This document shows positions 7,859-14,861 of a DNA stretch of 14,861 bases, piece by piece. The stretch spans positions 1 through 14,861 of the forward strand of contig NNSL01000453.1 of assembly GCA_003123965.1 (NCBI GenBank), given 5' to 3'. The stretch's first letter is position 1, and every line of letters begins with the position of its first letter. A program made the position numbers and the translations under genes. Source of the stretch: Balneolaceae bacterium SMO_bin1. GTDB taxonomy: Bacteria > Bacteroidota > Rhodothermia > Balneolales > Balneolaceae. The notes below the pieces were generated by a model. The model was not told the DNA's origin. It saw only the letters and a list, made by a program, of their open reading frames with translations, and searched no databases.

Positions 7859-9193
7859 CTATAGGAGCTTACTAGCCGCATTTGCCAGTTCCGAACGCTC
7901 TCCTTTCTGCAGGTTGATGTGCGCATATAAATCGTTGCCCTGCATGCGATCTACCAAGTATGAGAGTCCATTGCTCTGCGTATCAAGATATGGGGTATCA
8001 ATTTGATATATATCACCCGTAAAAATAATCTTGGTGTCTTCGCCGGCCCGCGTAATGATGGTTTTTATCTCGTGTGGCGTAAGATTTTGGGCTTCATCAA
8101 TAATAAAAATGATGTTTGAAAGGCTGCGTCCTCGAATATATGCCAGCGGAATAATCCGCAGCTTCTGGGTTTCCACCATCTCTTCAAGTTTATTGTACTG
8201 TTTGCTGTTCTGCGGATACTGGTTCTTTATGAATGACAAATTATCCCAAAGTGGCTGCATGTAGGGATCAATTTTAGAATCCACATCACCGGGCAGGTAT
8301 CCAAGATCGCGATTACTTAGCGGCACAATGGGTCGTGCAAGGTACACTTGCCGGTACTGGCGGCGCTGCTCTATAGCTCCGGCTAAAGCCAGAAGCGTTT
8401 TTCCCGTGCCCGCCGCGCCGGTAATGGTCACCAGCAAATTATTAGGATTCAATATTGCCTGCAGTGCAAAAGTCTGCTCTGCGTTGCGCGGGCTCACCCC
8501 AGAGGCTGCTACCTTATTCACAGGCTCCACAAACCCCGACCGCGGATTAAAATAGCCGAGTGCCGAGCTGGAATGATTCTTTAAGATGAAAAAATGATTA
8601 CTTGTTGGCTTTTCATCAATTATTTCTTCGGGTTCAATGCGTCCTTTCTCATAGAACTTGTTAATTACATCGGCACTCTCGTACTTCACTTCGGTTGACC
8701 CTTTATACAAGTCATCCACATTTTTTACCCGCACCGTTTCGTAATCTTCGGCTGTGATATTAAGCGAGCGGGCTTTTATGCGCAAGTTAATATCTTTTGA
8801 AACCAGCACCACCTTCTTGTTTTTGGCCTCCTCCATAAGCTTAAGGGTAGCATTAAGAATACGGTGATCGTTTTTGTTACTGCCAAAAACTTTCTGGGCA
8901 TCGGTACTGCTGTCTTCATCCTGCAGCACGCGCAGCTTGCCATGCGTCTGCCCGTTGAGGGGAATCCAATTCTGCAGCATATTTTGATCGGAAATCTTAT
9001 CTAGATAACGAATAAATTCGCGGGCATGCAGATTTATAACGTTATTGCCTTTTTTAAAGGTGTCGAGTTCTTCGAGCACAGTGATGGGTATGGCTACATC
9101 ATTTTTTTGGAAGTTTTTAACAGCATCGTAGTCGTATAAAAGAACAGAGGTATCGAGAACAAAGATCTTTTTCTGCTTTTTATCTCTTGGCAT
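7859..9193 (-). CDS. phoH: PIN-PhoH family ATPase (PhoH2/YlaK-like)
   Basis: The 444-residue protein fuses an N-terminal PIN nuclease-type domain to a C-terminal PhoH P-loop ATPase. PIN acidic residues are visible in FVLDTSVLL (D14), LEELD (E41, E42, D44), NDHRIL (D109) and SKDINLRIKA (D134). The ATPase has Walker A GAAGTGKT (259-266), the RPIVP and LGYLPGD motifs (287-303) and Walker B IIFIIDEAQNL (361-371). Characterised PIN-PhoH proteins act as RNA helicase/ribonucleases; cleavage here is inferred from the intact acidic set. ATG 9193 lies close ahead of the first PIN strand, so the start is secure. It reads in the same direction as the upstream RNA methyltransferase, 112 bp away, and could share its transcript. 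It meets the flavoprotein gene tail to tail. Confidence 0.93.
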   Translation of the reverse strand: MPRDKKQKKIFVLDTSVLLYDYDAVKNFQKNDVAIPITVLEELDTFKKGNNVINLHAREFIRYLDKISDQNMLQNWIPLNGQTHGKLRVLQDEDSSTDAQKVFGSNKNDHRILNATLKLMEEAKNKKVVLVSKDINLRIKARSLNITAEDYETVRVKNVDDLYKGSTEVKYESADVINKFYEKGRIEPEEIIDEKPTSNHFFILKNHSSSALGYFNPRSGFVEPVNKVAASGVSPRNAEQTFALQAILNPNNLLVTITGAAGTGKTLLALAGAIEQRRQYRQVYLARPIVPLSNRDLGYLPGDVDSKIDPYMQPLWDNLSFIKNQYPQNSKQYNKLEEMVETQKLRIIPLAYIRGRSLSNIIFIIDEAQNLTPHEIKTIITRAGEDTKIIFTGDIYQIDTPYLDTQSNGLSYLVDRMQGNDLYAHINLQKGERSELANAASKLL

Positions 9194-9249
9194 AAAGACC
9201 CCGGGTTAGTTTGAAAGAAAGGTTTAACAACGTTATCAAATTGTTGCAA

Positions 9250-9298
9250 CAGAAGCAATAACTCCACTCCTTTTTTATGATAAGTTAATCTGCTTCTG
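9250..9298. repeat. Hairpin-forming inverted repeat between the methyltransferase and PhoH genes
   Basis: CAGAAGCA (9250-9257) and TGCTTCTG (9291-9298) are perfect 8-bp inverted repeats; further inside, ATAACT and AGTTAAT extend the pairing imperfectly. A perfect 10-bp palindrome, TGTTGCAACA, adjoins and overlaps the left arm at 9242-9251. The structure starts 8 bases after the methyltransferase stop on the minus strand, where a terminator or mRNA-stabilising hairpin would lie, but no T-run follows the stem in that direction. Confidence 0.4.
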
Positions 9299-9305
9299 CA
9301 TCTAA

Positions 9306-10091
9306 TTATTTGCCGGCAAATTCATATAGAGCAATAGACGTAGCAATGGCTGCATTTAAGCTTTCAACGTTTTTTCTTGCACTCGGGGAAGCGATCCTTG
9401 CTTTTTGCCGATTGTTGCCCGTAAGTGATGCATCAACACCGTGGGCTTCATTTCCTACTACAATAATTGTTTTTTCCTTTTTCTTTACTTCCTGCATCGA
9501 AACAGCTTCCACGCCTGCATCGAGCAGCACCACATTCCAACCCTTATCTTCGAAAAAAGTCAGCGTTTCGTGTAGATCAACGTTGGTGAAAGGTACACTT
9601 CCGGTGGCCCCCGCCGTGCTGCGTACCACCTTGGGATGAAAAAGATCAACAGTACCTTTCCCGCTCAGCAGGCCCGAAACGCCAAACCAGCTTGCGGTAC
9701 GAATGATGGTACCGGCATTACCGGGATCTTGAACTGCATCCAGAGCAAGCAGCAGGCCACTTTGGGCAGCCATCTGCTTAGGTGGTATTTCGTTCGGTAT
9801 TTCACAAACAGCAAGAACACCCTGCGGATTATCCGTATCGCTAATTTCAGAAAAATCAGACGACTCAACCAGTGATGCAGGCGTATCAGAAATAGCTTGG
9901 TGCCATATTTCCTGCTCATGATATTCTTGCGAAGCATCAAAAAACAGCTCACGGACTTTTACATACCCGTTGCTAATTATTTGCCCTATTGCCCGCGGGC
10001 CTTCAACCAGAAAAAGCTGTTCCTGCTCCCGGTGTTTTTTTTGATTAAGCTTGCGCAGTAAGGTTAACGCTCGATTCGATACAGATTGCAT
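9306..10091 (-). CDS. TrmH/SpoU-family RNA 2'-O-methyltransferase
   Basis: The 261-residue protein is a SPOUT-class RNA ribose methyltransferase using S-adenosylmethionine. An N-terminal L30e-like substrate-binding domain (FLVEGPRAI, 27-35) is followed by the three SpoU motifs: DPGNAGTIIRTA (122-133, with the conserved N125 and R131), VVGNEAHGV (211-219) and SLNAAIATSIALYEF (244-258). The knotted SAM site is therefore intact. Which tRNA or rRNA nucleotide it modifies cannot be read from the sequence; members of this branch (RlmB/TsnR-like) act on 23S rRNA or tRNA. ATG 10091 gives the normal short N-terminus. It diverges from the aldehyde dehydrogenase gene across a 118-bp gap and precedes the PhoH gene on its own strand. 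Confidence 0.92.
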   Translation of the reverse strand: MQSVSNRALTLLRKLNQKKHREQEQLFLVEGPRAIGQIISNGYVKVRELFFDASQEYHEQEIWHQAISDTPASLVESSDFSEISDTDNPQGVLAVCEIPNEIPPKQMAAQSGLLLALDAVQDPGNAGTIIRTASWFGVSGLLSGKGTVDLFHPKVVRSTAGATGSVPFTNVDLHETLTFFEDKGWNVVLLDAGVEAVSMQEVKKKEKTIIVVGNEAHGVDASLTGNNRQKARIASPSARKNVESLNAAIATSIALYEFAGK

Positions 10092-10136
10092 ATCTAGTCT
10101 AATGTGTATTAAAAAATAGTGACTGCTAGCCGCAAG

Positions 10137-10157
10137 ATACGTAATACGAAATACTCA
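10137..10157. repeat. Three degenerate 7-bp tandem repeats in a divergent promoter region
   Basis: ATACGTA, ATACGAA and ATACTCA follow each other without gaps (10137-10157), between the divergent methyltransferase and aldehyde dehydrogenase genes. The 7-bp period is the same as in the inverted repeat at 5579-5628. The rest of this 118-bp gap is A/T rich and must hold both promoters; I cannot assign promoter boxes with confidence. Confidence 0.4.
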
Positions 10158-10209
10158 TCAACTATGCTTATCTTCAATCCGATATTATTAAATCAAACCG
10201 TTATTATTT

Positions 10210-11737
10210 ATGGATTTTTTGAAAAATTTAGGCATTGAAGACACCAATGCCGGCACCAGTACCGGCCAAAACAGCTGGAGTTCCAATGCCGGCAACAAGC
10301 TGGAGAGTATCACTCCCACCGATGGCTCCCATATTGCAGACACATCCCTTCACCACCAGAGAAGATTATGATCAGGTGGTAGAAACTGCGCAATCAGCTT
10401 TTAAAGAATGGCGAATGACGCCCGCCCCCGAGCGCGGCGAAATTGTGCGCCAAATTGGGCTCAAATTGCGCGAGCACAAAGAAGACTTAGGTAAGCTGGT
10501 AAGCTACGAAATGGGCAAAATTTACCAGGAAGGCCTCGGTGAAGTGCAGGAGATGATCGATATTTGTGATTTCGCCGTAGGGCAATCGCGGCAGCTATAC
10601 GGTAAAACCATGAAGTCGGAACGCCCGAAGCACCGCATGTACGAGCAATGGCATCCGCTGGGTATCTGCGGAGTGATTTCTGCCTTCAACTTTCCGGTTG
10701 CTGTGTACAGCTGGAATGCGATGATTGCCGCCGTTTGCGGTGATGTTGTTATCTGGAAAGGTTCGGAAAAAACACCTCTGTGCGGCGTGGCTGTTCAAAA
10801 TATTATCGCTGAAGTACTGAGAGAAAATGACCTGCCCGAGGGTATTTTTAACCTGGTAACAGGCGGACGTGAAACGGGCGAATGGATGACCGAAGACGAA
10901 CGCATTCCGCTTATTTCAGCAACCGGCTCCATTCGCATGGGCAAGCAGGTAGCACAGACGGTAGGTGCGCGGCTCGGCAAAACAATTTTAGAGCTGGGCG
11001 GCAACAATGCGATTATTATCTCCGAAAATGCTGACATCGAAATGGCCGCGAGGGCTACAGCTTTTGGATCGGTTGGTACCTGCGGGCAGCGGTGTACATC
11101 CACGCGCCGGCTTATTATACACGAGTCTATATTTGACCAAATTAAAAACCGGCTTTTAGAAATTTACCAAGATGTTAATATTGGCAACCCGCTGGATGAT
11201 GACACCCTTGTGGGCCCGATGATTGACGGCGACGCTGTTGACCAAATGCAGGCAGCGCTAAAACAAGTAGAGCAAGCCGGCGGCGAAGTAATTTACGGTG
11301 GCGAACCGCTCGACGTTCCTGAGCTCGAAGGTGGACATTATGTACGACCGGCAATTGCGATAGCTGAAAACCATTACGATATCGTGCAGGAAGAGACTTT
11401 CGCTCCAATCTTATATCTCATGAAATACAGCGACCTGGATGACGCCATCGCCAAGCATAATGGCGTTAAGCAGGGGCTCAGCTCGTCGATGTTTACGCTA
11501 AATCTTCGCGAAGCCGAAACCTTTTTGAGTGCACGCGGCTCCGACTGCGGCATTGCCAACGTAAATGTTGGAACCAGCGGCGCAGAAATCGGGGGTGCTT
11601 TCGGCGGCGAAAAAGAAACCGGCGGCGGACGCGAATCGGGCTCCGATGCTTGGAAAGCCTACATGCGCCGGCAAACCAATACTATAAACTGGGGTGATGA
11701 AATGCCGCTGGCGCAGGGCATAGAGTTTGATGTATAA
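10210..11737 (+). CDS. amaB: ALDH7-type aldehyde dehydrogenase (L-piperidine-6-carboxylate dehydrogenase-like), frameshifted near N-terminus
   Basis: This NAD-dependent enzyme should oxidise alpha-aminoadipic semialdehyde (piperidine-6-carboxylate) in lysine breakdown. Antiquitin features are SERPKHRMYEQWHPLG, FNFPVAVYSWN, ELGGNN (catalytic Glu codon 10991-10993), GTCGQRCTSTRR (catalytic Cys codon 11093-11095) and the C-terminal GGGRESGSDAWKAYMRRQT. The true start is ATG 10210: MDFLKNLGIEDTNAG...LESITPTDGSHIADT is the expected N-terminus, but this frame hits TGA at 10369. The catalytic part lies one frame over, and that longer open frame starts at ATG 10235 with about 37 out-of-family residues. 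Removing one C from CCC at 10346-10348 gives GSHIADTSFTTREDYDQ and a continuous 508-residue protein of normal length. The break is thus either an assembly error or a real mutation. No other lysine-catabolism gene is in the window. Confidence 0.88.
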
Positions 11738-11764
11738 ACAGCAGGAGAATTAACCACCAATAAA

Positions 11765-11790
11765 AAAAGCCCGGTTTTAACCGGGCTTTT
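11765..11790. terminator. Bidirectional rho-independent terminator
   Basis: AAAAGCCCGGTT (11765-11776) and AACCGGGCTTTT (11779-11790) form a perfect 26-bp palindrome, with a GC core, a short T-rich loop, and A-run and T-run on either side. It lies 27 bases after the aldehyde dehydrogenase stop and 25 bases beyond the DUF3078 stop on the other strand, so it can end both convergent transcripts. Confidence 0.93.
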
Positions 11791-11815
11791 CTATTATCAA
11801 CATTTAAACTGAGTG

Positions 11816-12763
11816 CTACAAAATATTAACAGAAACACCCGCCGAAAGCACTTGCTTTAACTGCACCTCTCGGTTAAAGTCCTCGTCGTAAATGGCAACA
11901 AATTGAAACGACATATTTAGGAAATCGTTAATTCGTCCCACCAATTCATTAGAAAAGTAGACATCGGTACGATCGATGTGGCGCTGCAAGTTCGTAAATG
12001 TTTCAACCGAACTTACAAGTCTCAGATTTTTGAACACTTCTTTTTCAAAACCAAGTGCAAAAGAATAACCGGGCTCAAACCGAAAGTTCTCACCTTCGGG
12101 CAAACCGTAACGGGTGGTTAACTCCTCTTCCAGCACAATGGTTTGCTTCATCGCCAAGCCGCCCTCAACCGTAAAATAACTGGCTGGCACAAAACCAATA
12201 CCCGCAATCTGTGTAAAATAAGCCGGTGAAAAGAATTCCGATATTAGCACAGGGTCTTCGCCCTCTGGTACGCTATAATCAAAACCTTGATCAAACTGTG
12301 TGCTGAAATTCAAATTAGCAAAAGCATTCCAGCGTTCATCGGCAAAGCGATAGCTGAATTTATTATTGATTGCGAGCCGGTCATCCGTTTTGCGGGTACC
12401 TTCATCAGCAATACGCGCCTTGCCATATTTTAAATTTGTTGAAAAGGCGTATCCAAAGCGATCTTTTCGATACATGGCATTATAAACAGTTGATGCCGTA
12501 ACACTGATAGTATTCACCCCACCCTGGCTCCAATTATCATATGCAGCCTGGGCCCCATTTAAATTAGCAACCCACGTTTGATTCCAGCCCCTCAGCGTAT
12601 CACTTATTATTACCTGATCGTTGATTCGAGAAATGTCTTCCGCAGAAATAGCCTCATCATTTTTCACCAAGTTGCTGATAGCTATGGCTTCCTGGGCCTG
12701 CAATTCTGAAACAAAAAAGAATGTGATAAAGAGGAGGAGAGAAATTTTTATGCCGTTGTCCAT
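11816..12763 (-). CDS. DUF3078 family outer-membrane protein
   Basis: The 315-residue protein begins with a Sec signal peptide (KISLLLFITFFFVSELQA, likely cut after A23). The DUF3078 signature follows: W..TWVANLNGAQAAYDNW (residues 60-78) and then NWSQGGVN (77-84). The rest is alternating-strand, aromatic-rich sequence with short turns, ending LSAGVSVNIL, as expected of an outer-membrane beta-barrel with a terminal strand. DUF3078 proteins are common in Bacteroidota and have no established biochemical role. It lies 76 bp downstream of the PyrR-like gene on the same strand and may be co-transcribed; the gap is A/T rich with no clear terminator. Its 3' end faces the aldehyde dehydrogenase across the shared terminator. 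Confidence 0.85.
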   Translation of the reverse strand: MDNGIKISLLLFITFFFVSELQAQEAIAISNLVKNDEAISAEDISRINDQVIISDTLRGWNQTWVANLNGAQAAYDNWSQGGVNTISVTASTVYNAMYRKDRFGYAFSTNLKYGKARIADEGTRKTDDRLAINNKFSYRFADERWNAFANLNFSTQFDQGFDYSVPEGEDPVLISEFFSPAYFTQIAGIGFVPASYFTVEGGLAMKQTIVLEEELTTRYGLPEGENFRFEPGYSFALGFEKEVFKNLRLVSSVETFTNLQRHIDRTDVYFSNELVGRINDFLNMSFQFVAIYDEDFNREVQLKQVLSAGVSVNIL

Positions 12764-12839
12764 GCCGTCAAGAAAGTATTAGAATGATATCTTCCAAAGA
12801 TTTAGCTGAAAATAAAGAAAATATTGAAAACATAAACAC

Positions 12840-13373
12840 TCATTCGCCCGTCTTGGTAAGAATAACCTCAAACGGCTTTTCATCTTTAATCTGTACCTGT
12901 ACGTGTTCATTAAGTTTTGTGGGTAAATTGATGCCGGAAAAAGTGGCACCAACAGGCATTTTTCGGTGACCACGATCTACAAGTACCGCTGTACGGAGCA
13001 CCCATGGGGAGAATATATCCAGTGTTTTTTTCACGGCATCCAGCATTGTTTGGCCCGTGAAAATAACATCATCCACTAAGATAATGTAACTATATGTTTT
13101 TTGAGTGTATCCCCCGATGCACTAAATGCCAATTTGCGACCGTCCTTTTTCCTGCAGACTGAGTAATGTGACGTCCTTTTCAGCCAGATCAGCAAGTTGC
13201 GAAGATATTGCTTTTGCTACCGCCCGTCCACGTTGTTTTATGCCAATTATTAGAATTTCGGCATCCTCACGATTATCCTCAGCAATTTGGTACGCCATAC
13301 GGCTGAGTGATCGCTGTATGCGATCGGTGTTCATCAATAAAATGGTGTCTTCGGATGCTGGTTGGCTATTCAT
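12840..13373 (-). pseudogene. pyrR: PyrR-like phosphoribosyltransferase, interrupted by an in-frame stop
   Basis: Two pieces in the same frame together make one type I phosphoribosyltransferase. The N-terminal half is MNSQPASEDTILLMNTDRIQ... with ILIIGIKQRGRAVA. The C-terminal half has the PRPP-binding loop VDDVIFTGQTM (residues 100-110) and AVLVDRGHRKMPV. PyrR binds UMP and PRPP and regulates pyrimidine genes or acts as a weak uracil phosphoribosyltransferase; this group's exact role is inferred. A TAG at 13124-13122 (codon 84) interrupts it. Reading one A less in the A5 run (complement of 13146-13150) and one A more in the A6 run (complement of 13097-13102) gives EKDGRKLAFSASGDTLKK joined to YIILVDDV, and a normal length of 177 residues. 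I take ATG 13373 over the in-frame TTG at 13385. An assembly error is more likely than true loss. Confidence 0.82.
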
Positions 13374-13409
13374 GTAAACAGTCAAATTTTCAATAACAAA
13401 CTATTTTAC

Positions 13410-13423
13410 TATAATTGATTATA
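13410..13423. promoter_or_regulatory. A/T-rich dyad between the divergent PyrR-like and DUF2851 genes
   Basis: TATAAT (13410-13415) and ATTATA (13418-13423) are inverted repeats separated by TG, in the 90-bp gap between the two divergent genes. Either arm could serve as a -10-like element, or the dyad could be an operator. No matching upstream box is convincing, so this is only a candidate. Confidence 0.25.
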
Positions 13424-13463
13424 AGACATTCACAAGAGAAGCGCTAAACAAGCTTGAGCCATT

Positions 13464-14645
13464 ATGAACACGACATCGCCTTTTAACGAATCGCTGCTGC
13501 ACTGGCTGTGGAAAAACCGATATTTGAATTCAGAAAACCTGTCTACAGTCAACAGTCAAAAATTACGCGTTTTCCATCCGGGATATCTCAACAAAACCGA
13601 CGGGCCCGATTTTACGAACGCCCGCGTTCAAATTGGCCCTCTTAAATGGCATGGCGATATTGAAATTCACTGGTCGCCCGGCGACTGGTACCATCATAAG
13701 CACCACACCGATTCCAATTACAACCGGGTTGTTCTACATGTAGTATTTAATGGTCGCGATTGCATTGACGTGAACCGCAAGGATGGGACAGAAATTCCCA
13801 CCATGCTCATGAAACCCTTTCTATCTAAACCATTGCAATATTTCTTTCATCATTATAAACAGCCGAAGACCCTGCCCTGCGCGGGAAACTTGGCCGATAT
13901 CCCCGAAAAGGTGCTTAAAGAACAATTCCGGCACGCCCATAACGCCTACTTTGAACAGAAAGTGAATGACTTGCTTTCGTTCTATGATGCCAGTCTACCA
14001 CTCTCAGAAGCGTGGCAAAACATGCTTATTGTTGCTCTGTTTGATGGACTCGGCGTCAGCCACAATCGCGAACCTATGCGCAAGCTGGCCGAAACACTTC
14101 TTACAGCAAATAACTGTAATTCTTCTACTGAGCTCACAGAACGAGCCCTAAAAATTGCAGGTATTGAACCAGAAAATTCAGACCCCTCATTTCATTGGAA
14201 ACGCAAAGGCAGCCGCCCCGCTAATCACCCCAAAACCAGAATAAAACAAGCGTGTGAGTTGCTCGCTTTTATCAAAAACAGGTCCCTTAGTTGGTGGCTT
14301 CGCACAGCAATTCAAGAATCGTTTGATACAATGATCGAAGAGGTGCAAACAGAAACCGCCATCGGCAGCCATCGCGGAGGCGTATTATTCGGTACTGTAT
14401 GGCTGCCATCCTACTACCTATTGGGCGATCTTACCGGTACTAAACGGTTAACCGAGCATGCCAAAAAACATTGGTTAAATCATCGTACGCGGCTTCCGGC
14501 ATCAGTCAAAAAACCATTTGAACATACCCATATTTCTCCCGAAATTTACCGCCGCAAACTTGGTACTGTTCATCAGTTAAGGGCCTATTGCAAGCCCCAC
14601 CGATGCCAGCAGTGTAAAGTGTTTAATTTTATAATTTCTTCTTGA
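13464..14645 (+). CDS. DUF2851 family protein
   Basis: The 393-residue protein has the DUF2851 hallmark block: DGPDFTNARVQIG (46-58), WHGDIEIHW (62-70), DWYHHKHHTD (74-83) and YNRVVLHVV (86-94), followed by LPCAGNL. This family is found mainly in Bacteroidota and relatives, and its function is unknown. The order GPDF...GDIEIH with clustered histidines recalls metal-dependent nuclease folds, but that is inference. The last residues contain YCKPHRCQQC, with cysteines at 376, 381 and 384, a possible metal site. No signal peptide or membrane segment is visible, so it is probably cytoplasmic. ATG 13464 is the first start and fits the family N-terminus (ESLLHWLWKNRYL). It diverges from the PyrR-like gene and precedes tRNA-Gln by 52 bp. 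Confidence 0.9.
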   Translation: MNTTSPFNESLLHWLWKNRYLNSENLSTVNSQKLRVFHPGYLNKTDGPDFTNARVQIGPLKWHGDIEIHWSPGDWYHHKHHTDSNYNRVVLHVVFNGRDCIDVNRKDGTEIPTMLMKPFLSKPLQYFFHHYKQPKTLPCAGNLADIPEKVLKEQFRHAHNAYFEQKVNDLLSFYDASLPLSEAWQNMLIVALFDGLGVSHNREPMRKLAETLLTANNCNSSTELTERALKIAGIEPENSDPSFHWKRKGSRPANHPKTRIKQACELLAFIKNRSLSWWLRTAIQESFDTMIEEVQTETAIGSHRGGVLFGTVWLPSYYLLGDLTGTKRLTEHAKKHWLNHRTRLPASVKKPFEHTHISPEIYRRKLGTVHQLRAYCKPHRCQQCKVFNFIISS

Positions 14646-14697
14646 TTCAGAAGGAGTAAATTCATATCATCGAAATCTGTGAATTTTAGGTTCACAT

Positions 14698-14768
14698 TGG
14701 CCGGTCGTCTAATGGCAGGACAGCGGGTTTTGGTCTCGTCAGTGGGGGTTCGAATCCTCCCCGGCCAA
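14698..14768 (+). tRNA. tRNA-Gln (anticodon UUG)
   Basis: A full cloverleaf folds: acceptor TGGCCGG/CCGGCCA, D arm GTCT-AATGGCA-GGAC, anticodon stem GCGGG/CTCGT with loop TTTTGGT (anticodon TTG), variable CAGT, T arm GGGGG-TTCGAAT-CCTCC, and discriminator A. The 3' CCA is not encoded (next bases are CTTT) and must be added after transcription. At 71 nt it has a compact D loop. Confidence 0.97.
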
Positions 14769-14787
14769 CTTTTATACACGAATAAAC

Positions 14788-14819
14788 AAGGATGACTGCA
14801 AAGCCATCCTTTTGTTTTT
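14788..14819 (+). terminator. Rho-independent terminator after tRNA-Gln
   Basis: AAGGATG (14788-14794) pairs with CATCCTT (14805-14811) around a 10-nt loop and is followed by TTGTTTTT. It sits 19 bases after the tRNA. The A-rich sequence on its left would allow weaker function in the opposite direction. Confidence 0.8.
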
Positions 14820-14861
14820 AATCCTCGAATTCTAATTCATATTGGATACCCCATTAGCCAT
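14818..14861 (-). other. Possible 3' end of a minus-strand gene at the window edge
   Basis: On the minus strand one frame ends in IQYELEFED and TAA (14820-14818), an acidic ending typical of proteins, but a TAA lies in that frame eight codons upstream of this stretch. Dropping one base from the G-run (complement of 14849-14852) would open it as LMGIQYELEFED. The sequence is too short to decide, and the A/T-rich 7-bp-like pattern (AATTCTA, ATTCATA) could equally be noncoding. Confidence 0.2.

Noticed and set aside
9310..9639. Long plus-strand open frame opposite the methyltransferase gene
   Set aside because: It is a shadow of a gene with all three SpoU motifs; the antisense translation resembles no family and has a skewed serine/threonine-rich composition.
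10340..10360. Programmed +1 ribosomal frameshift in the aldehyde dehydrogenase gene
   Set aside because: No stop codon at the shift site, no internal Shine-Dalgarno and no known precedent in this family; a single-base indel in CCC is simpler.
10795..11103. Minus-strand open frames inside the aldehyde dehydrogenase gene
   Set aside because: They lie opposite the catalytic region with Glu and Cys motifs in the sense frame; no independent support.
13374..13385. TTG at 13385 as start of the PyrR-like gene
   Set aside because: An ATG four codons downstream at 13373 fits the usual family N-terminus better.
14698..14768. tRNA-Gln as an integration site for a mobile element
   Set aside because: No integrase, no repeated tRNA 3' end and ordinary genes on the visible side.

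Overview
The window looks like ordinary chromosome from a marine or halophilic member of the Balneolota/Bacteroidota side of the bacterial tree, most likely Balneolaceae. This is inference from gene content: a very large secreted protein with lamin-tail repeats and a FlgD/T9SS-like C-terminus, DUF3078 and DUF2851 proteins, a PIN-PhoH protein, an antiquitin-type aldehyde dehydrogenase, and almost no Shine-Dalgarno sequences ahead of the genes. I see no phage, plasmid, IS or CRISPR features.

Layout. The first 5.6 kb is the 3' part of a giant surface-protein gene that enters from the left edge; its start lies outside the window. It carries seven lamin-tail + Ig-like modules in tandem at an almost constant spacing of about 760 bp, then a C-terminal sorting/anchoring-type domain. 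Two genes follow on the same strand: glutamate racemase (murI, peptidoglycan D-glutamate) and a BaiN/HI0933-type flavoprotein, separated by a REP-like inverted-repeat element. Facing them are a PIN-PhoH ATPase and, upstream of it on the same strand, a SpoU/TrmH-type RNA methyltransferase; both act on RNA. An aldehyde dehydrogenase of the ALDH7 (piperidine-6-carboxylate) type diverges from the methyltransferase and ends at a strong bidirectional terminator shared with the convergent DUF3078 outer-membrane protein. Upstream of DUF3078 on the same strand is a PyrR-like phosphoribosyltransferase. It diverges from a DUF2851 gene, which is followed by tRNA-Gln(UUG) and its terminator.

Two genes are broken as written. 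The aldehyde dehydrogenase has a one-base frameshift near its N-terminus, at a CCC run. The PyrR-like gene has a stop at codon 84, which is removed by two compensating one-base changes in homopolymer runs (A5 and A6 on the coding strand). Corrected, both read as normal full-length family members, so homopolymer-length errors in the assembly are the simplest explanation; real pseudogenisation is the alternative. A possible further case sits at the right edge.

The least explained parts are the modular giant protein, which has no cysteine in the 1857 residues seen, and several small intergenic repeats: an 81-bp nested inverted repeat before the flavoprotein gene and two sets of degenerate 7-bp tandem repeats. 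No clear novel multi-gene system is visible; most other genes are housekeeping or conserved families.
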